Source: DAIOHQ01 sp036744635
Lineage (GTDB): Bacteria > Planctomycetota > Phycisphaerae > Tepidisphaerales > Tepidisphaeraceae
Reading direction: 5' to 3'
Length of the DNA stretch: 45,072 nt
Assembly: GCA_036744635.1 (NCBI GenBank)
Contig: DAIOHQ010000006.1
Span: 1-45,072, forward strand
The notes beneath the pieces were generated by a model that made no database searches, was not told the origin of the DNA, and worked only from the letters and a program-made list of their open reading frames with translations. Position numbers and translations under genes: made by a program. Positions 17,566-26,009 of this stretch are shown here, one piece after another. The number at the start of each line of letters is the position of its first letter. The stretch's first letter is position 1.

Positions 17566-17943
17566 ATGGCCTCTGCCAACCCGGCGAGAATCCCCGAAGA
17601 ACCGCACGATGTCAGCCGCCCGCTGCCGCACCACAAGGTGAACTACATCGCCGTGTTCGTGACGCTGGTGGTCCTCACGCTTGCCACCGTCAGCGTGGCG
17701 ATGCTGAACATCCACAACGAATTGGTGAAAATTCTGCTGGCGCTGTTCATCGCGTCGGTGAAGGCCGCCGCGGTGTGCATCTATTTCATGCACCTGAAAT
17801 TCGAGGGCAAACTCATCTACTTCATCCTGATCGTGCCGCTGCTCTTGTGCGTGCTGATTATCTGCGCCCTCATTCCCGACATCGTGCGCGGCCCGGCCTT
17901 CAACGACATCGGCGGCATGTTCCTGAAGATGCTGGGGAAATGA
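17566..17943 (+). CDS. ctaF: Cytochrome c oxidase subunit IV family protein
   Basis: 125 residues from the ATG at 17566 (GGAG upstream), in a frame that continues an antisense-looking longer reading. Three membrane helices: YIAVFVTLVVLTLATVSVAML, ILLALFIASVKAAAVCIYFMHL and LIYFILIVPLLLCVLIICALIP. The FIASVKAAxVxxYFMHLK signature is typical of the prokaryotic COX4 family, a small accessory subunit of heme-copper oxidases. It lies 32 bases after ctaE and overlaps the ABC ATPase gene by four bases. Confidence 0.9.
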   Translation: MASANPARIPEEPHDVSRPLPHHKVNYIAVFVTLVVLTLATVSVAMLNIHNELVKILLALFIASVKAAAVCIYFMHLKFEGKLIYFILIVPLLLCVLIICALIPDIVRGPAFNDIGGMFLKMLGK

Positions 17944-18899
17944 GCGCTGCTCCCGATCAACCAGATGCTTCCGCCCAAGCCATGGTAGCGATCCATGGCG
18001 TGGTGCATCGCTACGGAGACCGGTTCGCATTAAACGGCGTCAGCCTGACGGTGCAAACCGGCGAGATTTTCGGCTTCCTCGGCCCCAATGGCAGCGGCAA
18101 GACCACCCTCTTTCGCATCCTGTCCACCCTGATCGCGCCGACCGAAGGCGAAGTGCGGATGATGGGGCTGGACCTGCGCAGCCAGCGCGATGAGATCCGC
18201 CGGCACATCGGGGTGGTATTTCAATCCCCTTCGCTCGACAAGCAGCTCACCGCTGAAGAAAACCTGATGCACCAGGGCCATCTCTATGGCCTGCGCGGCG
18301 CGGAGCTGCGCGGGCGCATCGGCGAAATGCTCGCCCGCGTCGGCCTGGCCGAGCGCCCCCGCGAGCGTGTCGGCCAATTCAGCGGCGGCATGCGCCGGCG
18401 CGTCGAGCTGGCCAAGGGGCTGCTCAACCGCCCGCGCATCCTGCTGCTGGACGAGCCCAGCACCGGCCTCGATCCCGGCGCGCGGATCGACCTGTGGCGC
18501 TATCTTCGCGAAATCCAGGGAAACGAAGGCGTGACCATTCTGCTCACGACGCACCTGATGGAGGAGGCCGAGCACTGCTCGCGGCTGGCGATCATGGATC
18601 GCGGCCGCCTCGTCGCCTGCGACACGCCGGCCGCGTTGAAGCAGCGCATCGGCGGCGACGTCATCACCCTCAGCAGCGCGCAGCCGCAGGCGCTGGTTCA
18701 GGCCCTGCGGGAAAAGTTTTCCGTCGAGGCCGACCAGATCGAGCAGACCGTGCGCCTGCAGCGGCAGCGCGGCCACGAGTTCATCCCGCAGCTCGTTGAG
18801 GCGCTGCCGGGAATGATCGATTCCATTTCGCTGGGAAAACCCACCCTCGAAGACGTTTTCATCCGCGCCACCGGCCACGGATTTGTGGATCAATTGTGA
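17940..18899 (+). CDS. ABC transporter ATP-binding protein, no partner permease visible
   Basis: 319 residues starting at ATG 17940 inside the ctaF stop (ATGA overlap). Motifs: Walker A GPNGSGKTT (about residues 50-58), Q-loop VVFQSP, signature FSGGMRRR, Walker B LLLDEPSTGLD and switch TTHLMEEAEHC. The sequence fits the ABC-2/CcmA-like branch that couples to a membrane permease. Such ATPase-permease pairs often sit near oxidase genes and are thought to serve assembly or metal/heme supply. Here no permease follows. The next in-frame start (GTG at 18897) meets a stop after 15 codons, and the next gene is on the other strand. Its partner must be encoded elsewhere or has been lost. Confidence 0.9.
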   Translation: MSAAPDQPDASAQAMVAIHGVVHRYGDRFALNGVSLTVQTGEIFGFLGPNGSGKTTLFRILSTLIAPTEGEVRMMGLDLRSQRDEIRRHIGVVFQSPSLDKQLTAEENLMHQGHLYGLRGAELRGRIGEMLARVGLAERPRERVGQFSGGMRRRVELAKGLLNRPRILLLDEPSTGLDPGARIDLWRYLREIQGNEGVTILLTTHLMEEAEHCSRLAIMDRGRLVACDTPAALKQRIGGDVITLSSAQPQALVQALREKFSVEADQIEQTVRLQRQRGHEFIPQLVEALPGMIDSISLGKPTLEDVFIRATGHGFVDQL

Positions 18900-18945
18900 A
18901 TGCGCTGGCGGCTTGTGCCGGGGCCGTCGAATCCGCGGCATAGGT

Positions 18946-19278
18946 TCATGCGGGCTTGGCGGCGATGCGAATCATGTAATTCGCCACCGCCAGTTGCAGC
19001 GAATTATCCTCATGCGCCTGCACGCCGTGATTCAGCTCATAGTAGACCTGTTTTCCATCCCGCCGATTCCCGATCAGATTGCTCATGCGCAGCAGTCCAA
19101 GATGATGGCTCACCGTCGGCTGGGGAAGCTTCAGTTCAGCGCACAGGCTGCTGACGTTGCGCTCCCCGTGGGCCAGAAGCATGAGGATGTTCAGGCGGGT
19201 CTTGTCCGACAGAAGGCGAAACACCGATGTCAGTTGTTCCAGATCCTGTTCTCTTATGCTTGGGCCACGGCGCACCAT
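18946..19278 (-). CDS. ArsR/SmtB-type winged-helix transcriptional regulator
   Basis: 110 residues from the ATG at 19278, which has a strong AAGGGAAGGA ribosome-binding site. The longer start at 19383 lacks one and would read through the putative operator. The winged helix is clear: LTSVFRLLSDKTRLNILMLL, then NVSSLCAELKLPQPTVSHHLGLL (recognition helix) and GNRRDGKQVYYEL (wing). One Cys lies in the helix where ArsR uses a Cys pair for metal, so metal sensing is doubtful and the signal is unknown. It faces the end of the oxidase operon and ends 47 bases from the ABC ATPase. A palindrome just upstream of its own start suggests autoregulation. Confidence 0.88.
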   Translation of the reverse strand: MVRRGPSIREQDLEQLTSVFRLLSDKTRLNILMLLAHGERNVSSLCAELKLPQPTVSHHLGLLRMSNLIGNRRDGKQVYYELNHGVQAHEDNSLQLAVANYMIRIAAKPA

Positions 19279-19304
19279 AGGACATCCTTCCCTTTCATGC
19301 TCAA

Positions 19305-19320
19305 TCGCCGAAATCGGCGA
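19305..19320. promoter_or_regulatory. Candidate operator palindrome TCGCCGA-AA-TCGGCGA
   Basis: A perfect 7-bp inverted repeat with a 2-base centre, 27 bases upstream of the ArsR-family start. Its size and position fit a dimeric winged-helix repressor site for autorepression. No other full copy was noticed near the oxidase promoter at 2367-2395. The rest of 19279-19563 holds no gene that I can support. Confidence 0.45.
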
Positions 19321-19563
19321 GGTCGTCAGTCGGGTTGGCAAACCCCGCAAATGATTTGTATGCACGATGGAAACGAAACGCAAACGATTAAACAGTGCTC
19401 CATAACTGCATCTGACAATATTTTGCTCTCATTTGCTTCGATTGCACTTTTCACTGCCAGGCAGGTTCGCGGGAGAATCACAAATCACCACCGCCGAGGT
19501 GCGGATTTGTTCGCCACAACGGCGGGGCTCCCCAGACGGGGCCATTCCGCAGCCGCGTGCGGC

Positions 19564-19591
19564 TTGACGATGGCGGCGGGAAAACTACAAT
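19564..19591 (+). promoter_or_regulatory. Promoter of tRNA-Ala
   Basis: TTGACG (19564-19569) and TACAAT (19586-19591) are separated by 16 bases and end 24 bases before the mature 5' end of the tRNA. They are close to the sigma-70 consensus. Confidence 0.65.
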
Positions 19592-19615
19592 CGAGCCTTG
19601 AAAATCAGTACGCCC

Positions 19616-19686
19616 GGGGCCATGGTCTAACGGGATGACGGCTGAATCGCATTCAGCAAATCGGGGTTCGATTCCCCGTGGCTCCA
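19616..19686 (+). tRNA. tRNA-Ala (anticodon CGC)
   Basis: A 71-base cloverleaf. The 7-bp acceptor stem GGGGCCA/TGGCTCC includes the G3-U70 wobble pair that identifies alanine tRNA. The D-stem is only 3 bp (GTC/GAC). The anticodon stem GCTGA/TCAGC closes loop ATCGCAT, giving anticodon CGC with the A32-U38 pair common in tRNA-Ala. The T-arm is CGGGG-TTCGATT-CCCCG, the discriminator is A, and CCA is not encoded. A terminator follows directly. Confidence 0.93.
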
Positions 19687-19691
19687 TGAGC

Positions 19692-19717
19692 AACCCCTGT
19701 CTTGCAGGGGTTTTTTT
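19692..19717 (+). terminator. Rho-independent terminator of tRNA-Ala
   Basis: Stem AACCCCTG/CAGGGGTT with loop TCTTG, running into seven T. It starts six bases after the tRNA end. Confidence 0.9.
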
Positions 19718-19794
19718 ATCTTCTCGTTCATTGCGCCAACCGTCACAAGGCATGAGAATTTGCGTTCCTTCGCCATCCAGGGAGTATTTTCATC

Positions 19795-20823
19795 ATGGGC
19801 AATCAACTCAACTGGGGCATTCTGGGAACGGGTTCCATCGCGGGAGTGCTGGCGGATGCAATCAACGCATCCAAGACCGGCACGCTGCTGGCGGTGGGCA
19901 GCCGTTCACAGGCCAGCGCTGACAAGTTCGGCGACAAGTACAAGGTGCCCAAGCGCTACGCCTCCTACGATGCCCTGCTGGCCGACCCGCAGGTGCAGGC
20001 GGTTTACATCTCCCTGCCCAACCACCTGCACGCGGAATGGACGATCAAATGCGCCGAGGCGGGCAAACATATTCTGAATGAAAAACCCTTCTCCACCAAC
20101 CACGCCGAGGCGATGGCGATGATCGAGGCCGCCCGCCGCCATGGCGTCTTCCTGATGGAAGCGTTCATGTATCGCTGCCATCCGCAGACCAGGAAGCTGG
20201 TGGAGCTGATCAAAAGCGGGCAGATCGGCGAGGTGCGGGTGATCCAGTGCCATTTCTCCTGCGAATTTGGGATGAAGCTGGAGAACATCCGGCTGAAAAA
20301 CGAAGCGTCGGGCGGAGGAATCACCGACGTCGGCGCCTATTGCATGTCGATGGCGAGGCTGCTGGCCGGGGCGGCGATCGGCAAGGATTTTTCCGAGCCA
20401 ACCGAGGTCAAAGGCACAGGGCACATCGGAGTGCAAAGCCGGGTGGATGAGTACGCGGTGGCCTCGCTGAAGTTCCCCGGTGAAATCCTGGCGAATCTGC
20501 TGTGCGGCAATCAGGTGTACAGCCCAAACCTGGTGGCGGCCTGGGGGACGAAGGGACATATCATCGTCAACAATCCCTGGTTTCCCGGCAATGAGAAGGG
20601 TCAGGCGACCATCATTCTGCACAAGGCCGGCGAGACCGAAGAAATCGACGCCCACGCCGATCGTAAGCTGTACGTGATCGAGGTGGACACGGTGGCGGAG
20701 AACATCGCCAAGAGGCAGGCCCCCTCGCCGTGCATGACCTGGGAGGACAGCCTCGGCCAGATGAAGGCCTTGGACCGCTGGCGGGGAGAGGTGGGGTTGG
20801 TCTATGACTCTGAGCGCACCTGA
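19795..20823 (+). CDS. Gfo/Idh/MocA family NAD(P)-dependent oxidoreductase
   Basis: 342 residues with an AGGGAG ribosome-binding site before the ATG. The N-terminal Rossmann fold opens with NWGILGTGSIAG (residues 6-17). LPNHLHAEWTIKCAEAGKHILNEKP contains the family's conserved EKP lysine. The C-terminal substrate domain has the GGGITDVGAYCMS helix expected for this superfamily. The nearest subgroup by feel is the dimeric dihydrodiol/D-xylose 1-dehydrogenase type (EAFMYRCHPQ motif). The substrate is not determinable, but a sugar is likely. It is monocistronic between the tRNA terminator and a convergent decayed Gfo gene. Confidence 0.88.
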   Translation: MGNQLNWGILGTGSIAGVLADAINASKTGTLLAVGSRSQASADKFGDKYKVPKRYASYDALLADPQVQAVYISLPNHLHAEWTIKCAEAGKHILNEKPFSTNHAEAMAMIEAARRHGVFLMEAFMYRCHPQTRKLVELIKSGQIGEVRVIQCHFSCEFGMKLENIRLKNEASGGGITDVGAYCMSMARLLAGAAIGKDFSEPTEVKGTGHIGVQSRVDEYAVASLKFPGEILANLLCGNQVYSPNLVAAWGTKGHIIVNNPWFPGNEKGQATIILHKAGETEEIDAHADRKLYVIEVDTVAENIAKRQAPSPCMTWEDSLGQMKALDRWRGEVGLVYDSERT

Positions 20824-20876
20824 GCGACTGGCCGATTCCGCGCCGCCCGCGCCGGTCCAGGCGATGGCCGATGTCT

Positions 20877-21713
20877 TTATTGAATTTCCCCGGCCAGTTC
20901 CGCAATCGAGACCTCCCGCTTCTCCATCGCCGCACGTTCGGCTGCAAACACTGGGAGCACCGCCCGCACCCCATCGTCCAGCGATGGGCTGGGCTCGCCG
21001 CGGCCATGAATGGCATTGTACCAGTTGACCAGCCCCGCATACGTCTCGCCAGGGGAGGTCGGCACCTCCACCGTTACCCGCGGTTCGGGCATCTTCGCCA
21101 ACCGCCTCTGGTACCACGCCTTGTTCAGGTGGGTGTCGAAGTACAGGTTGCCATCGGTTCCGAATATCCGGAACTCATAGAAGAACGCGGTGGTATGATA
21201 GGCGTTGATGGTGCCGATCATGCCGTTCTGGTGCCGGCACAACACGTTGGCCGCATCGGCCGTTTGGGTCCGGGGATTTGCGTCGTAACGCATCATCGCC
21301 GACACCGCTTCGACCGGCCCGAAAAGATGTGACAGAAAATGGAAGCTATGTACGCCGCACTGAAAGAGCATTCCCCCTGGGTTCTTCGACGGCAGCCCGC
21401 GCCAGTCGCCGGGCTTGAGCACCAGCCCGCCGGAATGTGAGACATTCTCCTCGTAGCAGACCACCGTGCCCAGCTTGCCTTCGGCAATATACCGCTGCGC
21501 CACCATCATCAGCGGATGAGCGGGCAGGTGCGCGTGTCCGACACCCACCACGGCCTTGGTCTCCCGCTGTGCCTGGCGCAGCGCCCGCACCTCCGCCACG
21601 CTGGTACACAGGGGCTTTTCAATGAATACGTGCAGCCCCGCCCGCATTGCCGCGATGGCCAGGGCGGCGTGGCTGTCGGCGCCGGTGGAGATCACGAACG
21701 TGCAGCGTCCAGG
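20877..21713 (-). pseudogene. N-terminally truncated Gfo/Idh/MocA oxidoreductase
   Basis: The frame reads FVISTGADSHAALAIAAMRAG, then LHVFIEKPL (the conserved EKP), GGMLFQCGVHSFHFLSHLFG and a complete C-terminal substrate domain ending SIAELAGEIQ. About 272 residues are present from a GTG at 21695. The first 70 or so residues, holding the GxGxxG nucleotide-binding loop, are missing. Seven codons upstream of that GTG the frame meets a stop, and the DNA there belongs to the heparinase-like gene in another frame. Without the dinucleotide-binding half it should not work as a dehydrogenase. Either a deletion joined two genes or the assembly is wrong at about 21700. Confidence 0.75.
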
Positions 21714-23455
21714 TCACCTTGCCGTCGGGACTGTTGGCGGGTTCATCGACGATGCGCAAATGGTCCGGCGCCCGCCACTGGAAGGTGCGGACGTCCAGTG
21801 GCCGCCGATCCACCGGAATCGGTTGGTCGCGGAGGGGCGCTATCTGCCAGGAATGAACTGGGATGCGGCAGCGGATGGTGACAACGTCGTCCAGTCGCTG
21901 ACATTGATCAACCTGATAGGGGACGCGGTCGAAGTATTGCATCGGGATTCGGCCGGGGTAGCCCAGCACGCTATGGCCCTCGTGGGCGAATTTCAACCGG
22001 CCGTCGCCCAGTTCCGAATCAGCGCAGATCAGCCGCCCGCGGCACCACCACCAGAAGCTGCCCTGGTCGAGGTGATAGTGTCCCCAGAATTCGCCGCAAC
22101 GAACGACTAGAAGACTTTCGTCGGCTGTTCCCTGCCCCTCTCGCGCAACCGCGCCATATCCGGGCAGGTGGAGGAGCGCGGGCAGTGTAGGGTGGGCGTA
22201 CTCGCCCACCGTCTTGCCGTGGTGGGCGAGTACGCCCACCCTACCGCGCTGCGGACTGTCCACTTCGTCCGGGACCAGCAGCGGGCTGAAAACGTTGGCC
22301 TGGAGCGAAGGCGGATCAGTGAGTTGGCTGCCCGTTTCGTGCCAGGCCCACAGATAGGTTTCACGCTCGGCCGGACAGAGCGTCGCCAGCCAGCCAAACA
22401 GAAAACTGTAGTCATGGTGCTTGTAGGGATGGTCTCCGATGGCGGGCGCAGGCCGGCCCGAGATTGCGGGCGGCCACGGGATTGCCCAGCGGCTGCAGGT
22501 ATCCGCCATCCACCAGCCCCTCATGAAATCGCCGCAGGGTATCGAGCATCCACTGCCGGGCGGCTTGAAAGTCACCCTTCCAGAAGGGTTGCTCGCCGGC
22601 GAGCTGCAGCTGACGCCGGACGCGTGCCAGGGCATTTTCAAAGTCGCCGCCGTCGCCGAAGCAGAAATGTGTCGGCCGAGAGAGCGGTGTCCGCCGTGCC
22701 TGCCGGCGATAGGCCAATTGCCGCTCCGGCCGGGCAAAACCGTGGCGGGCGATCTGCCGCGCCGGCCAGGCCGCATATCCCTCTTTGGGCTCGAGGTACG
22801 CGATGTTCTTCACTTCGAGTTTCAGCGCCACCGCCGCCGGCACGTGCGCCAGCAAAAAGCTGCGCCGGGATCTGTGGGCGGGCGCGGGTGCGGCGGAAAT
22901 CCGAATCCCGTCCGCATCCCCTTTTGCGGCCAGGCAGCCGGGAGCGCGCCACTTGCCCGGGCGGATGGCCAGCATGCCCGAGCACATCTGCTGCTTCTCC
23001 ACCAACAACCAATCTCGTAGATCGAACAACTGGCCGTGCTGCGTGAACGCCCCAAGCCGAAGGCTGGCAGACCCTACCGGCTGGCTGACGATCGAAAGCT
23101 GCTTGTGCGTGTGAGCGATCGTTCCGGGAAAATGAAACTCCCAGGCGCTGGGGATCGCGCTGGCATATTCGACGACCTCGATGATCGGCTCATCCGCAAC
23201 ACTTCGCAGCCGCATCGCCCACCGCTGCCGGTGGTTGTCCACATCAGGCTCGAAATCCAAGGCCAGATGAAGATCGCGTGCGCCGCCGGCGCTCTGCTCA
23301 AACGTGCTGCGAACCGGCCGGCCGGCGAACGAAAACGATCCGACCGCCCAGACACCGGCCGGCGATGTGAACTCCAATTCCAACCGCGATTCGGCCGGAT
23401 TGCCGGGAACCTCCCCCAGCCGCACCGACACCCGAAGGTCATATTCATGCGACAT
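21700..23455 (-). pseudogene. Heparinase II/III-like protein, frameshifted and truncated
   Basis: Reading starts at MSHEYDLRV (ATG 23455; an in-frame GTG at 23476 is possible). It runs about 335 residues to GNPVAARNLGPA, where the frame is lost. From about 22450 a second frame continues with AIGDHPYKHHDYSFLFGWLATL, so one indel lies near 22440-22465. The later part has GHYHLDQGSFWWWCRGRLICAD, resembling the heparinase II/III-like HxHxDxxSF signature of polysaccharide lyases acting on uronate-containing glycans. The end at EPANSPDGKVTWTLHV runs out of frame into the truncated Gfo gene. An inverted repeat (22187-22244) sits inside the coding sequence. The divergent sugar ABC operon supports a carbohydrate role. 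Identification is moderate; damage to the frame is directly visible. Confidence 0.6.
22187..22244. repeat. Nested inverted repeat inside the heparinase-like gene
   Basis: Two perfectly complementary 24-base arms (22187-22210 and 22221-22244) are separated by GTCTTGCCGT. Each arm also contains its own hairpin, GGTGGGCG-TACT-CGCCCACC, so alternative folds are possible. In the gene's frame it reads as RGRVGVLAHHGKTVGEYAHP, which does not look like part of the enzyme fold. This fits insertion of a REP/MITE-like unit that kept the frame. Confidence 0.85.
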
Positions 23456-23667
23456 GGTAAAATCTTGCGCGCCCACTGTTGGCCTTTCCGATTAAACATC
23501 GCTCCGACGCTGACATCCTGTATGATTGTCAAGATTGGGATCGATTTGGAAAGCAGATCAGGTGCTGTGACTTGGCAACTCAGATTGTGAGCATAAGAAG
23601 CGCCCAGCTTGCGCCTCTTCATGTATTCATGTTTTCATGTTTCGGAAGGAACAGGCGACGAGGTCGA

Positions 23668-25101
23668 ATGAGAAAGTCAAAATTCCCATCGCCGGCGGTA
23701 TTTGCATTCCTGGCGCCGAACCTGGCCGGATTCCTTCTGTTTACCCTGCTGCCGGTCGTGCTGTCGCTCTGGATGGCCTTCACCAATTGGAGCCTCAAGC
23801 CCGCCGTCAAATATCGCTTCCTGGGGCTGCGAAACTTCAACGACCTGCTGGGCGTCCGCCCCTTGAACGGGCCGCATCCGGGGCTCGGGTGGGCGTACCT
23901 CGCTTGTGCAATCGGACTGCTCGTTGGCGCGGCCGGGCTGTTGTGGGCGAACCTCTCGCGCTGGCGCGGCGCCAGGTTCGGCGGGGTGATTCTCGCCGTC
24001 CTGGGAACACTCACCATCCTCCTGGATATCAACATCTCACCATCGGCGGGAGTCTTGATCGGTGGATTCGCCGCGCTGGTCTGCGGCATTGCGGCGATGA
24101 GCAGTGATGCCGACTGGCGGCCGGGGATCGGGACAATCCCGGCCGTTCTGGTCACCATAGGCGCCGCGGGCCTGTGGCTGCTGAACCGCCCGATGTGGGA
24201 TGCCTACGAGGCGCGGGATGAGCGGTTCTGGCAGTTCCTCTACAACACCATCTATTTGATGCTGGGGATTCCGTTCGCAATCGCCGGCTCGCTGGCGCTG
24301 GCGCTGCTGGTGAATGATGAGCTTCCGGCACGGGGAGCGGGGGGAGCGCGGGGGTGGACGCGGCGGATAATCGCCAGCGCGAGTTGGATGCTTGGCGGGG
24401 TTGCGGCGTTCGCGATCTTCTGGATGGTGGGCCGCCATAACTTCGCGGCGCTGGCCGGCATCCTCTTTTTCGTCGCAGCCCTTGGGACGTTTTTCGGCGT
24501 CGTCGCCTTCCGCACCCTCTTCTACCTGCCGACCTTCACCGCCGGCGTGGCATTGATGATCCTGTGGAAAGCGCTCTACAACCCGGATGTCGGGCCGATC
24601 AATGCTGCGCTGTCCGGATTCTTCTCGGCTTTTGGGTCGGACGCCAAGCCCCCCAACTGGCTGGGCAGCGTCACCTGGGCCAAGCCGGCGCTGGTCTTCA
24701 TGGGCGTCTGGACCGCAATCGGCGGGACCAACATGCTGCTCTACCTGGCCGGCTTGTCCAACGTCCCCCGCGAGCTGCTCGATGCCGCGGAGGTGGATGG
24801 CGCCAACCGCTGGGCCCGCTTTCGCCATGTGACCTGGCCGCAGCTCGCCCCCACCACCTTTTTCATCTCCATCATCTCCATCATCGGCGGGTTTCAGGGC
24901 GGGTTCGAGCAGGCCCGGGTGATGACCGGCGGCGGCCCGGCCGGCTCTACCACCACGCTGAGCTATTACATCTACAACAAGGCTTTTCAGGAGCTCGATC
25001 TTGGATATGCCGCCGCCATCTCCTGGGTGCTCTTTGCCGTCATCTTCACCGCCACCGCCCTCAATTGGCGCTTCGGCAAGGAACTCGAGGTGGGCTCATG
25101 A
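23668..25101 (+). CDS. Carbohydrate ABC transporter permease (MalF/UgpA type) with extra membrane segments
   Basis: 477 residues from the ATG at 23668. The usual family length is about 290-330. The N-terminal helix FAFLAPNLAGFLLFTLLPVV is typical. The cytoplasmic EAA loop that docks the ATPase is clear: ELLDAAEVDGANRWARFRHV. Two stretches are unusual. About 100 residues after NDLLGV hold several hydrophobic helices. About 60 residues are inserted between LALALLVND and FRTLFYLPTF, where the family normally runs straight on, and add two more helices (ASWMLGGVAAFAIFWMVG and LAGILFFVAALGTFFGVV). It forms a heterodimer with the next gene, overlaps it by four bases, and faces away from the heparinase-like gene. 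No ATPase gene is in the operon; a shared MsmX-like ATPase is likely. Confidence 0.9.
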   Translation: MRKSKFPSPAVFAFLAPNLAGFLLFTLLPVVLSLWMAFTNWSLKPAVKYRFLGLRNFNDLLGVRPLNGPHPGLGWAYLACAIGLLVGAAGLLWANLSRWRGARFGGVILAVLGTLTILLDINISPSAGVLIGGFAALVCGIAAMSSDADWRPGIGTIPAVLVTIGAAGLWLLNRPMWDAYEARDERFWQFLYNTIYLMLGIPFAIAGSLALALLVNDELPARGAGGARGWTRRIIASASWMLGGVAAFAIFWMVGRHNFAALAGILFFVAALGTFFGVVAFRTLFYLPTFTAGVALMILWKALYNPDVGPINAALSGFFSAFGSDAKPPNWLGSVTWAKPALVFMGVWTAIGGTNMLLYLAGLSNVPRELLDAAEVDGANRWARFRHVTWPQLAPTTFFISIISIIGGFQGGFEQARVMTGGGPAGSTTTLSYYIYNKAFQELDLGYAAAISWVLFAVIFTATALNWRFGKELEVGS

Positions 25102-26005
25102 AGAGTAAGCGCAACCCTTGGTTCCTGCGTTTCACAGCCCTGTGCCTGCTGGGATTCACCATCGGCATCCCGTTCTTCTGGATGACCAGCGCCTCGTTCC
25201 AATCCCGCCGGGAGGTCGATGAAGTCCACCTCGTCCCGCAGTCACCAACAGGCGCAAACTATTCCGTCCTGCTCAACCTTGCACCCGATCCCGTCTTCGG
25301 CAAAAAACTCGACCTGCACTTCGGCCGGTGGTATTTCAACAGCCTGTTCATCGCCTGCGAAATCACCGGGCTGCAGGTCTTCACCAGCGCGATGGCGGCC
25401 TACGCCTTTGCCCGCATGCGCTGGAAAGGGCGCGATCTGGTCTTCGTGCTCTACCTCGCCACCATGATGGTCCCCGGCGTCGTCACCATGATCCCCAACT
25501 TCCAGGTCATGGTCTGGCTGGGGCTTCTCAACACCTACCATGGCCTAATCATTCCAGCCGCGTTCAGCGCCTTCGGAACTTTTTTGCTACGGCAATTCAT
25601 GCTGTCGATTCCCACCTCATTGGACGAGGCGGCGACCATCGACGGCGCCAGCCACTGGCGGATTTTCTGGGAGGTGATCCTGCCGCTGGCCCGTCCGGGC
25701 CTGATCGCGCTTGCCATCATCACCTTCCTGGGCGCCTACCAGTCCTTCTTCTGGCCATTGATTATGCTCAACGAGGAACACCTTTACCCGATGTCGGTGG
25801 GTCTCTTGGCGCTTGACTCCAGCTACGGCCGGCAGACCGAACTGATCATGGCGGCGGCCGCCCTCAACATGACGCAGCCGGCTGCCTCCAAGCTGCTGCG
25901 CGANNNNNNNNNNCCGCCCTCAACATCGTCCCGCTGATCCTCCTGTTCATCCTCTTCCAGAAATACCTGGTCAAGGGCCTGCAACTGGGCGGGGTGAAAG
26001 GGTGA
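25098..26005 (+). CDS. Carbohydrate ABC transporter permease (MalG type), split by an assembly gap
   Basis: It starts at ATG 25098 inside the previous stop. Six helices include LLGFTIGIPFFWMTSASF, FNSLFIACEITGLQVF and LYLATMMVPGVVTMIP. The EAA loop reads SLDEAATIDGASHWRIFWEV. The frame is complete to MAAAALN, then about 33 unrelated bases and ten N interrupt it. After the gap ALNIVPLILLFILFQKYLV ends normally at LGGVKG. CCGCCCTCAACAT lies on both sides of the interruption. Joining at this 13-base overlap removes 56 bases and gives a clean 283-residue protein of normal MalG length. I therefore regard the gene as intact in the organism. Confidence 0.9.
25904..25913. other. Assembly gap (10 N) that looks spurious
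   Basis: The bases 25858-25870 and 25914-25926 are identical. The 33 bases between the first copy and the N run do not fit the MalG family and would encode MTQPAASKLLR. They are probably a misassembled contig end. Confidence 0.85.
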
Positions 26006-26009
26006 AGCG

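Noticed and set aside
19478..19753. 91-codon minus-strand frame across tRNA-Ala (contains MEPRGIEPRF)
   Set aside because: The protein-like segment is the antisense of the tRNA T-arm, a familiar false gene in automatic annotation.
22168..23046. 292-codon plus-strand frame opposite the heparinase-like gene
   Set aside because: Antisense reading through the inverted repeat; no motif, and the minus strand has a meaningful domain.
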